Assembly (NCBI RefSeq): GCF_001647025.1
Contig: NZ_LUKQ02000036.1
Coordinates: 1 to 36,788 of the forward strand
Length of the DNA stretch: 36,788 nucleotides
Reading direction: 5' to 3'
DNA from: Endozoicomonas atrinae
GTDB taxonomy: Bacteria > Pseudomonadota > Gammaproteobacteria > Pseudomonadales > Endozoicomonadaceae
Shown: positions 9,194 to 18,670 of the stretch, piece by piece
How the letters are laid out: every line of letters begins with the position of its first letter
Position numbering within the stretch: the stretch's first letter is position 1
Notes under the pieces: generated by a model
Database searches by the model: none
Told to the model about the DNA's origin: nothing
The model's input: only the letters and a program-made list of their open reading frames with translations
Translations under genes and position numbers: made by a program

Positions 9194-10227
9194 AGAAGTA
9201 CCTGACACTGATAATTCTTTCTTTGGGCTTGAGTGGGTGCGATCAGTTTTTCCCTGAAAAACTGGACTTGTCCCGTTCACCCATGACCCTCTTGCTGGAA
9301 GACCAGATCCAGCCACGTTATACCAGCCTGGTTTCTGAAGCATCTAATTTGAGAAACCTTGCCTCGGAGTTCTGCCTCAATCCGGACAACAAAAATTTCG
9401 GACTCCTGCAGCAACAATGGCGTACTACCATGTTAAGCTGGCAATCTGCAGAAGCGGTTAGCCAGCTCATGCTAGAAGAAAATATGGAAGGCTGGCGTTT
9501 TCAATTCTGGCCAGACAAGAAGAATCTAACCGGCCGAAAAGTTGAAGAGCGACTCAAAAATGCAGCTCCTGTCCCAATAATGTCAGACAGCGTGATTCTT
9601 CAGGGCCTGTCGGCTTCCGAATACCTGCTTTTTGACTCACAGGCTAACGATTCTCTGGCTTTGAAGAAAACAGAGTACTGCCAGTTTCTGGTTGAGAACA
9701 CCGAAGCGCTATACGCCAACAGTTTAGACTTACAACAAAACTGGGAAAAGTCAGGTAATTACTACAACAAGTTGATGGCAATGGAGCGCGGCCAAAATGC
9801 CCTGGGCCTGAATGGCTGGGTACTGAATAGCCTTGATGCCCAAACCGCACGACTGAAAAAAGAACTAGCCCTGCCCCTGGGGAAAAATCGAACCAACCTT
9901 TTCCTGGCGGAATCCTGGCGCAGCCGACAGTCTCTGGAAAATATCCGTACTGTACTCGCGACCTTTGATTCTCTTGTCGCCCTGGCCATTGAACAATCCG
10001 CAAACCAGGATCAGGCTTCTTTGTGGCAAGGCATTGTTCTGGAGCTGGACAATCTCTCATTATCCATGCAAAACCTGCCTTATGACTTCACCACAGCCAT
10101 TGAACAGGGAAGAATCGAAGAGCTTCAACAGCTGAAAGAGCAGATTAACTCACTCAGCCAGCAGATTGTAAAAACGGCTGGTAAGCTTCAAGCGCCTCTG
10201 GGCTTTAATTCAAGTGACGGTGATTAG
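9190..10227 (+). CDS. Second imelysin-like lipoprotein with altered GxHxxE motif
   Basis: Lipoprotein of 345 residues with signal MKKYLTLIILSLGLSGC (Cys17). It is a divergent imelysin-family protein: helical, with the block QGLSASEYLLFD at about 138-149 in the place of the GxHxxE motif, so Ser141 stands where the first imelysin has His191. It starts inside the end of the di-haem gene (ATGA, 9190-9193), which implies translational coupling. The C-terminal region, about 225-340, is a long helical bundle. The pairing of a canonical and a motif-poor imelysin suggests different jobs, for example one metal-binding and one structural, but this is inference. Confidence 0.85.
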   Translation: MKKYLTLIILSLGLSGCDQFFPEKLDLSRSPMTLLLEDQIQPRYTSLVSEASNLRNLASEFCLNPDNKNFGLLQQQWRTTMLSWQSAEAVSQLMLEENMEGWRFQFWPDKKNLTGRKVEERLKNAAPVPIMSDSVILQGLSASEYLLFDSQANDSLALKKTEYCQFLVENTEALYANSLDLQQNWEKSGNYYNKLMAMERGQNALGLNGWVLNSLDAQTARLKKELALPLGKNRTNLFLAESWRSRQSLENIRTVLATFDSLVALAIEQSANQDQASLWQGIVLELDNLSLSMQNLPYDFTTAIEQGRIEELQQLKEQINSLSQQIVKTAGKLQAPLGFNSSDGD

Positions 10228-10270
10228 GGGGCTTTTTTAAAGAATAACCTCCAACTAAAGCAGTAATAAA

Positions 10271-11365
10271 ATGCATCGACGCGTATTTATAAAAAATGCA
10301 CTAACTCTGTCGGTTATTGGTTTAATCGGTACAGGATGTACATTGAAATCCCGTCAAATACTGGTCTCTGCAGCCATGGACTCCTCAGGTAATCACAGTA
10401 TTCGTCTGACCGATCCATACAAAGATCAGTCGAGCATAATTCCTGTACCTGAGCGACTCCATGACGCCTGCCTTCGCCCGGGCACAACGGAGGTGGTCGT
10501 TTTTGAACGACGTCCTGGCTATCATTTTTATGTGATTGATGCAGAAAAAACTCAGATTAAGAAAACTATCGATGCGATTCATCAAAGGCATTTATATGGC
10601 CATGGCGTTTTCAGCCAGGATGGAAAATGGCTATATACGACGGAAAACAGCTTAAGTTCATTACAGGGCGTCATCAGCATTTATAACGCTGAGCAGGGAT
10701 ACAAGAGAACAGGAGAGTGGCTACTCCCCTATCCGGGTCCCCATGAAATTCAAATGATGCCGGACGGAGAAACGCTGGTTGTTGCCATTGGAGGTATCAA
10801 AACTCACCCTGACACAGGAAGAAAAACCCTGAACCCTGGCTCACTGGAGCCCTCACTGGTTTATCTGAACCGTCACTCTGGAAAGACTATCGAGCAACGG
10901 TCATTTGTCGATCCCCACCTGAGCATACGCCACCTGGATATTGCCAGCGATGGAACGGTTGCTATTGGCATGCAACATCAGGGCAGTAATGATGAAGCCT
11001 TACCCCTGGTCGCTACCCATCAGCAGGGTAATCCTATTCAAGCGATAAAGGCTCTACCGGAGCAATGGCTGGCATTGAAAGGCTATATAGCCAGTGTTGC
11101 CTTACTCTCAGAAGCGGACACCATTGCCGTTACCTCTCCCAGGGGAAACCGAGTCGCCCTGATACAGAAATCCACCGGGCAACTGAAGTCCTTTTTCTAT
11201 CAACGGGATTGTGCCGGTATTACACCACTCTCGCCGAACAGGCTCGCAGTAAGCAATGGTCTTGGTGAGATTCAGGTGCTGGAATGCATACAGGGAATGG
11301 CAAAGCGCATCCATCAGGTTAAGCACGCTGACTGTCGCTGGGATAACCATATATTGCGCATTTGA
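10271..11365 (+). CDS. DUF1513 family beta-propeller protein, Tat-type lipoprotein signal
   Basis: 364-residue exported protein, last gene of the iron operon (43 bp gap). The N-terminus MHRRVFIKNALTLSV has the twin-arginine pattern RRxFxK at 3-8, and the hydrophobic stretch ends in a lipobox-like GTGC (Cys23). The remainder is built of propeller-like strands (DGKWLYTTEN, PHEIQMMPDGETLVVAIGG, ASDGTVAIGMQ), as in the DUF1513 family found with imelysin and DUF1111 genes. Its biochemical role is unknown. Tat export would fit a protein that folds or binds a cofactor before export. A strong hairpin terminator follows 13 bp after the stop. Confidence 0.88.
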   Translation: MHRRVFIKNALTLSVIGLIGTGCTLKSRQILVSAAMDSSGNHSIRLTDPYKDQSSIIPVPERLHDACLRPGTTEVVVFERRPGYHFYVIDAEKTQIKKTIDAIHQRHLYGHGVFSQDGKWLYTTENSLSSLQGVISIYNAEQGYKRTGEWLLPYPGPHEIQMMPDGETLVVAIGGIKTHPDTGRKTLNPGSLEPSLVYLNRHSGKTIEQRSFVDPHLSIRHLDIASDGTVAIGMQHQGSNDEALPLVATHQQGNPIQAIKALPEQWLALKGYIASVALLSEADTIAVTSPRGNRVALIQKSTGQLKSFFYQRDCAGITPLSPNRLAVSNGLGEIQVLECIQGMAKRIHQVKHADCRWDNHILRI

Positions 11366-11377
11366 CCGTGCTCAAAA

Positions 11378-11402
11378 AAAAGCCCTGAAAAACAGGGCTT
11401 TT
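11378..11402. terminator. Bidirectional rho-independent terminator
   Basis: A perfect 10-bp stem, AAAAGCCCTG (11378-11387) with CAGGGCTTTT (11393-11402), closes a five-A loop. Read on the plus strand it ends the imelysin operon. Read on the minus strand the stem is followed by a run of seven T and ends the CstA-family gene. Confidence 0.92.
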
Positions 11403-11419
11403 AAGGTCATTCGTGAATT

Positions 11420-12847
11420 TTATACCGCTGGTTGTGCAGATACACTCCGTTTGGCAGCCGCCATCATAAACCAGACAATGGCCGCAATGGCTGCCACAGC
11501 ACCCACTGGATAGGAAATGGCAGCAGATAGGCCAAGCCCTTCCGGAGCCATCAAAATATAGGTAGTACACACTGCGCTCATAAAGGTTGCAGGCAGTGAA
11601 GCCAGCCAGTGACTTCTTCCCTGGTGAACCATATACATGGCCGATGCCCAGAGCACGATAGTAGCCAGTGCCTGGTTAGAGAACGCGAAGTAACGCCAGA
11701 TAATGTTGAAATCAATAAAGGTCAGGGCAAAACCAACCGCAAAAACGGGAACTGCCAGCATCAACCGGTTCTTTGTGTTCGCCTGACTGATATTCAACGC
11801 ATCGGCAAAGATCAACCGTACACTTCGAAAAGCCGTATCACCGGAAGTGATTGGACAGGCAATAACACCAAGGATGGCCATCATTCCACCAACGGTCCCC
11901 ATCAAACCGACTGACACTTCATTGACTACCAGACCTGCACCACCTTTCGCCAGCACTGTATTCAGGCCTTCCAGGCCATTGGGGAAGAAAGCCATCGCCG
12001 CTGCCCAGATCAGGGCTACGACACCTTCGGCAATCATGGCTCCAAAAAATACACGACGGCCATAGCTTTCAGTTGGCAGGCAGCGTGACATCATCGGAGA
12101 CTGGGTTGCATGAAAGCCACTGATGGCACCACAGGCAATGGTAACAAACAGCATTGGCCAGATAGGTAAGCCTTTGGGGTGTGATAGTTGATCGGTAATT
12201 TCAGGAATCGGCAGACCTTTCACCAGCATCATGCCACCAACACCGACGGCCATAATCAACAGGGTTAAACCAAACAGTGGATAAATTTTCGCAATGACTT
12301 TATCCACAGGTAACACGGTAGCCATGAAATAATAGGCTAAAATCACTGCCAGCCAGAAGCTGGTATCAGCAAAGATACCTGTCATTCCCAAGTTCGCCAA
12401 CAACCCGGCAGGCCCCATCATAAAGACAACACCCACCAGCAGCAGGAGCACCACTGAAAAGCCACGCATTACTTTGCGAGAACCTTCTCCCAGGTAATGC
12501 CCAACAATTTCGGGGATGGATTGCCCCTGGTGACGCACTGAGAGCATGCCAGAGAAGTAGTCGTGGACAGCACCACCAAACACGCAGCCAAAAGCGATCC
12601 ACAGGAATGCGGCCGGACCGTACAGCGCCCCCATAATGGCGCCGAAAATAGGACCAAGACCGGCAATATTCAGAAACTGGATCAGAAAAATTTTGTGCCA
12701 GGGCAAAGGTACAAAGTCGACACCGTCCTGAAGGGTATGCGCCGGAGTTTCTCGATTCGGGTCAGCCCCAAAGTGACGATCGCCCCATTTTCCATAGACC
12801 AGATAGCCTACGATCAAAATTGCTAATGCACCAAGAAAGCTAAACAC
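11420..12847 (-). CDS. CstA-family carbon starvation / peptide or pyruvate transporter
   Basis: Polytopic inner-membrane protein of the CstA family. The start chosen is GTG 12847 (MFSFLGALAILIVGYLVYGK), because family members begin just before this first helix and GGGG lies about nine bases upstream; the frame opens at ATG 12907 (495 residues). Family blocks include DGVDFVPLPWHKIFLIQFLNIAGLGPIFGA (read in pieces at about 45-75 of the GTG form), GGAVHDYFSGMLS and GFHATQSPMMSRCL. At about 475 residues it belongs to the shorter CstA class; the E. coli peptide/pyruvate carriers are about 700. Known family substrates are peptides and pyruvate; which applies here is not visible. It stands alone and shares its terminator with the iron operon. 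Confidence 0.88.
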   Translation of the reverse strand: MFSFLGALAILIVGYLVYGKWGDRHFGADPNRETPAHTLQDGVDFVPLPWHKIFLIQFLNIAGLGPIFGAIMGALYGPAAFLWIAFGCVFGGAVHDYFSGMLSVRHQGQSIPEIVGHYLGEGSRKVMRGFSVVLLLLVGVVFMMGPAGLLANLGMTGIFADTSFWLAVILAYYFMATVLPVDKVIAKIYPLFGLTLLIMAVGVGGMMLVKGLPIPEITDQLSHPKGLPIWPMLFVTIACGAISGFHATQSPMMSRCLPTESYGRRVFFGAMIAEGVVALIWAAAMAFFPNGLEGLNTVLAKGGAGLVVNEVSVGLMGTVGGMMAILGVIACPITSGDTAFRSVRLIFADALNISQANTKNRLMLAVPVFAVGFALTFIDFNIIWRYFAFSNQALATIVLWASAMYMVHQGRSHWLASLPATFMSAVCTTYILMAPEGLGLSAAISYPVGAVAAIAAIVWFMMAAAKRSVSAQPAV

Positions 12848-12907
12848 GTCAACTACCCCGCTAAGCTCTGTTGAGCTAAGGCTGACCGGACAACAGTGGA
12901 AACCCAA

Positions 12908-13405
12908 CCGCTGGAGTTATTGTAAGACCTGATTCCTGTTGAACAGAAAATCAGCAACATCGATTTTGCGCGCAATATAGCAATTTGCTGACATATTATT
13001 TTGATATAAAACAAGGAAGGAGTAATCCTTCTAAAAAAGACCATTGACGCTTAATCATCACTCTGTGTTGCCTCCAGTTTTGCTCGGCCCTGGTCATGGT
13101 TTCTCGCTTCTCAGCTAAAAACCAGTCAAGGTTCTCAGCGGTTATGAGAAATCAAAATGACTTTAGAACTCACAGTCTTAATTTCCAGTTTTTTAATTGG
13201 TAAGTAGCTGGCCATATGGAATCGAATATTACTGGGTGAGTGGATAGTTACCATGCAAGGCATAACGGCGGGAGCATAGCCGTAGCTATGTGACCAAAGT
13301 TGTAACGCTGCACAACTGCATGGATGCAGGAGTTAGAGCAACGTATGGAGCAGTTGCCGAGAGTGACTAACCACTTACTCAGAGAATAGGATTTCATATG
13401 GTTAG
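12908..13405. other. Intergenic region between CstA-family gene and propeller gene
   Basis: About 500 bp without a credible gene. Near 13016-13031 a small hairpin (GAAGGA-GTAA-TCCTTC) is present, and the upstream part should hold the minus-strand promoter of the CstA-family gene. The right-hand 200 bp are occupied by the long inverted-repeat element described separately. A 63-codon frame at 12853-13044 has no family features. Confidence 0.5.
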
Positions 13406-13412
13406 TTACTTA
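13201..13412. repeat. 212-bp element bounded by 23-bp inverted repeats (MITE-like or structured RNA)
   Basis: The left arm 13201-13223 (TAAGTAGCTGGCCATATGG + AATC) pairs with the right arm 13390-13412 over all 23 positions. Nineteen are Watson-Crick pairs and the other four become G-U pairs if the plus strand is transcribed. Flanking AATTGG (13195-13200) and CCAATT (13417-13422) extend the symmetry past a four-base bulge. Inside, GGGTGAGTGG and CCACTTACTC continue the pairing, and the middle holds further short hairpins (GCATAGCCGTAGCTATG, GCATGGATGC). The stop codon of the propeller gene (13406-13408) lies within the right arm. No coding frame is seen. It could be a miniature transposable element or a folded RNA/long terminator. 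Confidence 0.6.
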
Positions 13413-15325
13413 GAAGCCAATTGATGCCCTGAGTCGGTTCGGACAAATTCACAAGCGTTACTGAGTTCTGTTGCCAATTGTTTAACTGCCCCCCTATCAG
13501 CAGAGTTTAATAACTCATCAAAATCACCAATGCTTGACGCTCTGTCATTCGATGGTATTTCATTCAGCTGCCTCAACAACACACGAACGTGGCTCAGATC
13601 TTCAAGAGCAGAAGCCGGATGGCTATTGAAATACGTTGATGCGTTTTCGGCACGAATGGATGCACTGCAAAGAATATGATGACTGAGAGATTGTGGATTA
13701 ACTGGTTTGTATCGTGCAATGCCTCCGGTAAGGTCATTCACCAGAGGGCCCATCAGCGATTTACTGAGCGCCCTTCGTACGGGAGAGTGTCCGATATAAA
13801 AACCACCATCTGGCCCGGTAATGGTTGTTGCTACCGACTCTTCAAGTCCCTGGGTATAGCCGATTACCTTCCCGGTTTCCCGATCCAGAAGCCCAACCCC
13901 GACGGTAAGAGGAATCGCCTTGCCACTTTTAGTCAAAATGCCGTTACCAGCCATCATGGCAATCCCGTTTGCAGTCACGGTGGCAGTCAGCAAATTGATA
14001 TTTTTTGCCCCCATCAGCTCCGGATACATATCCAGACTGGCAGACCACCCCCCTTCAGCACGATCTCCACGGTCAAACAACTTATAAAGTGTTTTTAACG
14101 TGGCGACGTAAAGCTCATTTCCTTCCGAAGCTACCGTGATGGAAGCCAGTACCTGCTCCCCGACGTTGTGTCGCCAGAGTTCATTCAGATTCCGGTCATA
14201 GGCGATAACATGCCCATGCTCATCCGACGTGTAGATTCGTTTGCCATCAGCAGTTAGCGCCGGTGTTGAACCGGTTCCCCCTTCAAACATTGCCTTCGCC
14301 GCAACAGCAAGCTGTAACTTGCCCCCCCTTCTGACGACATCAATACCATAAATTGCGCCATTGGCTGCCAAACTATCCTTAACCCCATCGTCTTCATCTT
14401 CTGCCGTAGCAGCGACAAAAATTCTTCCAGTGGCAGGATCGATGGAAAAGTAGTTAGCAACTTTTACCCCTCCCCCAAACAGAATATCCATCACCCGACT
14501 GAAACGCCCTCCATGGGTCGGGTCTTCCCCAACAGCCTCTCTGGCGACAGCGTCGGCTCTGTCCAGCAACCATTGTGGAATTCTGGTCGCATTAGAGGGT
14601 TTTGCAGGAGCGCCGGGAATAATAAATGGCTCAGGCAACAGCAGACGGCCGGTTTTTCGATCCAGCATAATCATCGTGCCATCCATGACCACACTGACAA
14701 TCGCATCAGCCTGAGGCAGATAATTCGCACCAAAATTATGGCTGTTTTCGAGCCCCTGAACAGGGTCTATGTACTTTTTCAATCCGGTTTGCACATCCCA
14801 GATGATCTCGCCATTGGGTCTGACAGCCAGCGCCCGTTCATACAGTGTCAGATAGATAATCTGCTCACCCGGGCGATCCGGATCGTCCAGCACCAACGGA
14901 GCGCCTCCACCCTGGCTGTATCCTTCAATGGCCCAACGTCGTTCACCCGTTTTGCCATCAAGGGAGACCAGAACCACATGCTCTTTCGGCGTCACCGGGC
15001 TGAAATACAGGTTGCCTTCCCGGTCAATAGATGGCCCTTCAGTGATGAACATATCCTGCTCGACAACCCAATCCAGCTCAACCTCGGGTGCCACGGCGGT
15101 GAGCACCTCATCAGAATTTCGGGTTGAACCATGAAGCGAACGGAATGTGTCATTAACCCCAAGCACGGCGTTTTCTGGAGCCACATAACGAGGCCCATCA
15201 GGCCGCCACTCACTCAAAGAGGTATCGTCGTATGTTCTTGGTGTTGTCAGGTAATTGTTCAGCAATACACTGCACACCGCTATTCCGGCGACAGCAACGC
15301 CTGACATCAATAACTTCCTGGCCAT
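13406..15325 (-). CDS. PQQ-like beta-propeller envelope protein
   Basis: 639-residue exported protein with an N-terminal membrane anchor or signal (about 5-25, LLMSGVAVAGIAVCSVLL). The body consists of PQQ-type propeller repeats: LDGKTGERRWAIEG, RPNGEIIWDVQTG, LDRKTGRLLLPEP, DPATGRIFVAAT, YTSDEHGHVIAYDRNLNELWRHN, LDRETGKVIGYT. No PQQ-dehydrogenase catalytic region is apparent, so it is more likely a structural or scaffold propeller like BamB than an enzyme. A helical tail follows (about 545-639). It is the last gene of the minus-strand operon MBL - DUF1302 - DUF1329 - propeller. GCAGG lies about eight bases before ATG 15325. Its final codons and stop overlap the inverted-repeat element. Confidence 0.82.
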   Translation of the reverse strand: MARKLLMSGVAVAGIAVCSVLLNNYLTTPRTYDDTSLSEWRPDGPRYVAPENAVLGVNDTFRSLHGSTRNSDEVLTAVAPEVELDWVVEQDMFITEGPSIDREGNLYFSPVTPKEHVVLVSLDGKTGERRWAIEGYSQGGGAPLVLDDPDRPGEQIIYLTLYERALAVRPNGEIIWDVQTGLKKYIDPVQGLENSHNFGANYLPQADAIVSVVMDGTMIMLDRKTGRLLLPEPFIIPGAPAKPSNATRIPQWLLDRADAVAREAVGEDPTHGGRFSRVMDILFGGGVKVANYFSIDPATGRIFVAATAEDEDDGVKDSLAANGAIYGIDVVRRGGKLQLAVAAKAMFEGGTGSTPALTADGKRIYTSDEHGHVIAYDRNLNELWRHNVGEQVLASITVASEGNELYVATLKTLYKLFDRGDRAEGGWSASLDMYPELMGAKNINLLTATVTANGIAMMAGNGILTKSGKAIPLTVGVGLLDRETGKVIGYTQGLEESVATTITGPDGGFYIGHSPVRRALSKSLMGPLVNDLTGGIARYKPVNPQSLSHHILCSASIRAENASTYFNSHPASALEDLSHVRVLLRQLNEIPSNDRASSIGDFDELLNSADRGAVKQLATELSNACEFVRTDSGHQLASK

Positions 15326-15400
15326 GATTTACCTGCTTTATCGTTATTATTGTTATTCAGTAACACTGCCCGGGAAGGCAGTTTCACCGATATGCAAACC

Positions 15401-16774
15401 CTAGCGCCCCCAACGCCGTATCGCTGCGGGAGTGTAATCGGATTTACTGGCCAGCTGCCCAAAGATCAGCGGTTTTTTATAACTATTGGCGATGCCATTG
15501 GTGATATAACGGCCAGAATAAAGGTCATAGAACACTTCCGTTACCAGCCAGGGCACCTGCTGAGGATTCAACTGGATGGCATGGGCCATCCCCACCCGCC
15601 AGATCTGATCCCGACTGTCATATAAATCGATGATTGACGCCTGCCAGGTGTCTTCGTCAACGTAGAAAGTGCGCTTGCCATAGACATGGCGCTGGCCGTC
15701 CTTAAGAGCGGCTTCAACCACCCAGACGCGATGAAGCTCATAACGGGCCAGTTCCGGATTGATATGCCCCGGGAGAATGATGTCGGCATTACTCCGGCTT
15801 TTGTCATAGAGCGCATAACTGTTATAGGGAATAAAGATTTCCTGTTTACCCTTCAATGTCCATTCATACTTGTCGGGCGCACCATTGAACATATCCAGGT
15901 TATCTGAGGTTTTCAGATTATCACTGCTGGTCGCAGGATTATCATAGGCAACATTAGGCGCCCGTCGTACACGACGCTGCCCTGGCAGATATTTCCACGC
16001 TCGTCTTGGCTCAGCAACCTGATCAATAGGCTCATGCACCAGTGTCACTTCTCCTGCCATCCGGACTGGCTCCAGTACCTTGGATTTATAGAGAAACAAC
16101 AGGTTTGACTCCTCTTCCAGGTCGGTAATGCTCGGAAAGAAGTTCCAGATGGTCTGCTTGATGATTTCCCGGTAATCGCCATTGGCTTCTGCAATCACCT
16201 GGCTGAGGGTCAGGTCCATACTGTCGCCACGGTAGCGCAGCATATGATTCCAGATGACCTCCAGACCATTTTCAGGTTCAGGAAAAGCCACTCCATTTGC
16301 CAGACCGGCAATGCCATTACCACCGTCCAGCAGCGTTGTGGTTTCAGCATTACGGCGAGTTGCCTCATACACGGAATCAGGGTAACTGGCACTGCGACGG
16401 GTTGGGAAAACATTCATTTTGAAGCTATCGGGATAGCGCTTGAACATGGCCAGCTGACCGGGCGTCAGCTGATGACGGTATTGCTCAAGGTTTTCTGCCG
16501 TAATGGTAAACAGTACCTCATCACTGGCAAATGGATTGGCCATATTACCATCGGGCTGCATGGCTCCCTGTTCGGGTTTTAAACCACCGGTCCAGGCGGG
16601 AATCGTACCGGCACTATTCCCCTCTCTTTCAGCCCCAATTGGGGTTAGTGACGGACCGAGCTGGTCAATGGTTGAGAGTGTTGGGCTGGCTTGAACCATC
16701 GGTGCCAGTGCAATCATGCCAGCCAACGCCAGTCGTCTGGCAGTGCTACCAAGTAGAGTATCAACAGGTTTCAT
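15401..16774 (-). CDS. DUF1329 family outer-membrane-associated protein
   Basis: 457-residue exported protein. The signal peptide (about 1-29) ends APMVQAS, followed by the family opening block IGAEREGNSAGTIPAWTGGL. The fold of DUF1329 resembles LolB-like lipoprotein carriers, and such proteins nearly always neighbour a DUF1302 gene, as here. Further blocks: RAWKYLPGQRRVRRAPNVAYDNP (about 265-287) and a C-terminal WRVGMAHAIQLN region. Published ideas for DUF1302/DUF1329 pairs include transport of hydrophobic compounds or lipids across the outer membrane; the substrate here is unknown. A GGGAG box about ten bases before ATG 16774 is separated from it by an AATAATAATA spacer. Confidence 0.9.
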   Translation of the reverse strand: MKPVDTLLGSTARRLALAGMIALAPMVQASPTLSTIDQLGPSLTPIGAEREGNSAGTIPAWTGGLKPEQGAMQPDGNMANPFASDEVLFTITAENLEQYRHQLTPGQLAMFKRYPDSFKMNVFPTRRSASYPDSVYEATRRNAETTTLLDGGNGIAGLANGVAFPEPENGLEVIWNHMLRYRGDSMDLTLSQVIAEANGDYREIIKQTIWNFFPSITDLEEESNLLFLYKSKVLEPVRMAGEVTLVHEPIDQVAEPRRAWKYLPGQRRVRRAPNVAYDNPATSSDNLKTSDNLDMFNGAPDKYEWTLKGKQEIFIPYNSYALYDKSRSNADIILPGHINPELARYELHRVWVVEAALKDGQRHVYGKRTFYVDEDTWQASIIDLYDSRDQIWRVGMAHAIQLNPQQVPWLVTEVFYDLYSGRYITNGIANSYKKPLIFGQLASKSDYTPAAIRRWGR

Positions 16775-16806
16775 TATTATTATTCTCCCATAGTCAGAAT
16801 CAGGGC

Positions 16807-18589
16807 TCAGAAGCTGGCGCTGATACTGAAACTCATGAAGTCACGATCATCCAGAGTGCTGTACTGGTTATTGCCAAAGAAGCTGGTGTAGGCCAGTGTC
16901 GCCTTATAATCATCACGATAAATAGAACCAAGACTCAGCGTTGTTGCCATCTGGCCTTCCTCAAAAGCACCGCCAGGCTGATAGGCATAGCCATTGACAT
17001 CATGACGGAAAGACAGTGATGGCTTAAGGGTTACCCCCGGCAGTACGCTGCTGTAAACCAGAGTCGCATTCAGTCGATACCCCCAACTGTCAGACGTCGT
17101 ATACCCTTCATTAGTACAGAATTCATCGGTGATATTGTCACTGTTATTGCAGGTGCCTGAACCATCATCTCCGGGGCCAAAGATTGCTGAGCGGCCATAA
17201 CGGTTTTCATCACCCAATGCCCCAACGTGCATAAAGCCTATTTCACCAATCAGCGCTAATTCGGAAGCTCCCATAACCTGTGGAAATGTGTTGAGCGCGG
17301 TTATCTGAAGCTGGGTCACCGGTTTGCGGACATAACCCTCAACCACTGCTCCATAATCACTTGGATCTGATGGGTTTGCCCCCCCCCTGATAGGCATCTG
17401 CCAACAGGTCGTTGATATTGATCTGCAAAGGCATGTTTGGACGATAAGCAAGCTCACCACTCAGAGACCAGCCACTGTTGAGACTGGTATTAAAACTCAG
17501 ACCATAGAGTCGAATATTCTCCGGAAATACGGCGTTATAGGTCGCCCCTTGACGCCCACCAAGCCCGGGAATGAACGTATCTCCGGGCGTCGCCAGATTG
17601 GCGTTGGTTGCATTCAGGTAAGGATTTCGGCTGTGGTAGTTGATAAAATAAAGACCAAACTCTGTTCCATTCAAATGTTCAGCATAATACTTCAGCGATG
17701 CCCCCCACTGACCTTGATCATCAGGCAGGTCATCAGCAACACGATCAATAATCGTGTTCAGGCCACCACCAACATTTTCTTCTTCCGCATTGGATAATGT
17801 TGCCTGTGTATAAATAGGCCCACAGCCCGGCTGGATAGAATCAGTCGTTGCAAAAAAGGTATTACAACCATCCAGAACCGTAGGCCGCCAGTTAAACTGA
17901 TAGAATCCTTCTAGCGTCATTGCCGGAGTCAGACCAACACTGCCATACAGCATCTCAACAGGCAGGAGACCTTCCTTAAGCTCAACCCCCGGGCGGTTAA
18001 AAGCTGCAGCATCCAGAGGGTTTATGATATTGATGCCTCCCTGTAGAAAGGTACTTTCCCCCCAGCTCAACACCTGTTTACCCAGCCGGATATCCACCGG
18101 CATCTCACCCAGATCAAAATACGTCCAGCCATAGGCATCTAGCAACTCTATGCCACTGAAACTGGCCAGATCATCAAAGCCACTGTCGTCGAAGTCGGTA
18201 TAGCGGCCACTTTTCGTTTCCAGCCAATGGTCATACCAATATTTGACGCTGCCCTTAAAGCCATAGTTACGGTATTCCAGTGTCAGGTCTGTCAGTCCTT
18301 TATACTGGTTGGAAATCACATCCCCTTTACCAAAATTCAGTCGGCCATTGTCCGCATTGGGTCCAGTACCGCTGCCTGGTGTGATGTTCAGGTTCTTACT
18401 TTCTCCAAATGTGTACAGTCTGCTGTCCGGGTTCTGAGTACTGACACTCATGCCGGCACTGATGGTCGTATTCAATGAGCCAGTCAGCTCACCATCGAGG
18501 GCCTCAAACGTTTTTGCCATTGCCTGCTGCGAAATCGCTAACAGAAGAATGGCTGCGCAAATAGGTGATACTGTATTGTTAGTAACCAC
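16807..18589 (-). CDS. DUF1302 outer-membrane protein, reading frame broken in a poly-G tract
   Basis: Outer-membrane beta-barrel protein of the DUF1302 family, about 593 residues if read through. The signal peptide ends QQAMAKTF; the C-terminus ends in Phe (SFSISASF), as usual for BAM substrates; strand-like repeats fill the body. The start is GTG 18589 with GGGA seven bases upstream. The gene is open from 18589 to a stop at 17357-17359 (ending YQGGGKPIRSK) and then in another frame to 16807. The break coincides with nine consecutive G on the coding strand (17387-17379). With eight G the frame would run QGGANPSDPSDYG straight into the second part. It may be a sequencing error, a true null allele, or a slipped-strand phase switch. 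Operon partner of DUF1329. Confidence 0.85.
17379..17387. repeat. Nine-base homopolymer (G on coding strand) inside DUF1302 gene
   Basis: Nine C on the plus strand put the DUF1302 frame out by one base. Tract lengths of 8 or 11 would be in frame and 9 or 10 out of frame. Tracts of this length are prone to slipped-strand mispairing and also to sequencing error. Confidence 0.9.
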
Positions 18590-18670
18590 ATCGAATCCCG
18601 CTTATTGTTATTGTTCGGGTTGATTAAGTTGCAAAAGCAGGCTCAGCCGAGCCCACCTCTGCTCTGGTTT

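Noticed and set aside
14513-15127. 204-codon plus-strand frame opposite the propeller gene
   Set aside because: Antisense shadow; the minus-strand frame shows clear propeller repeats across the same bases.
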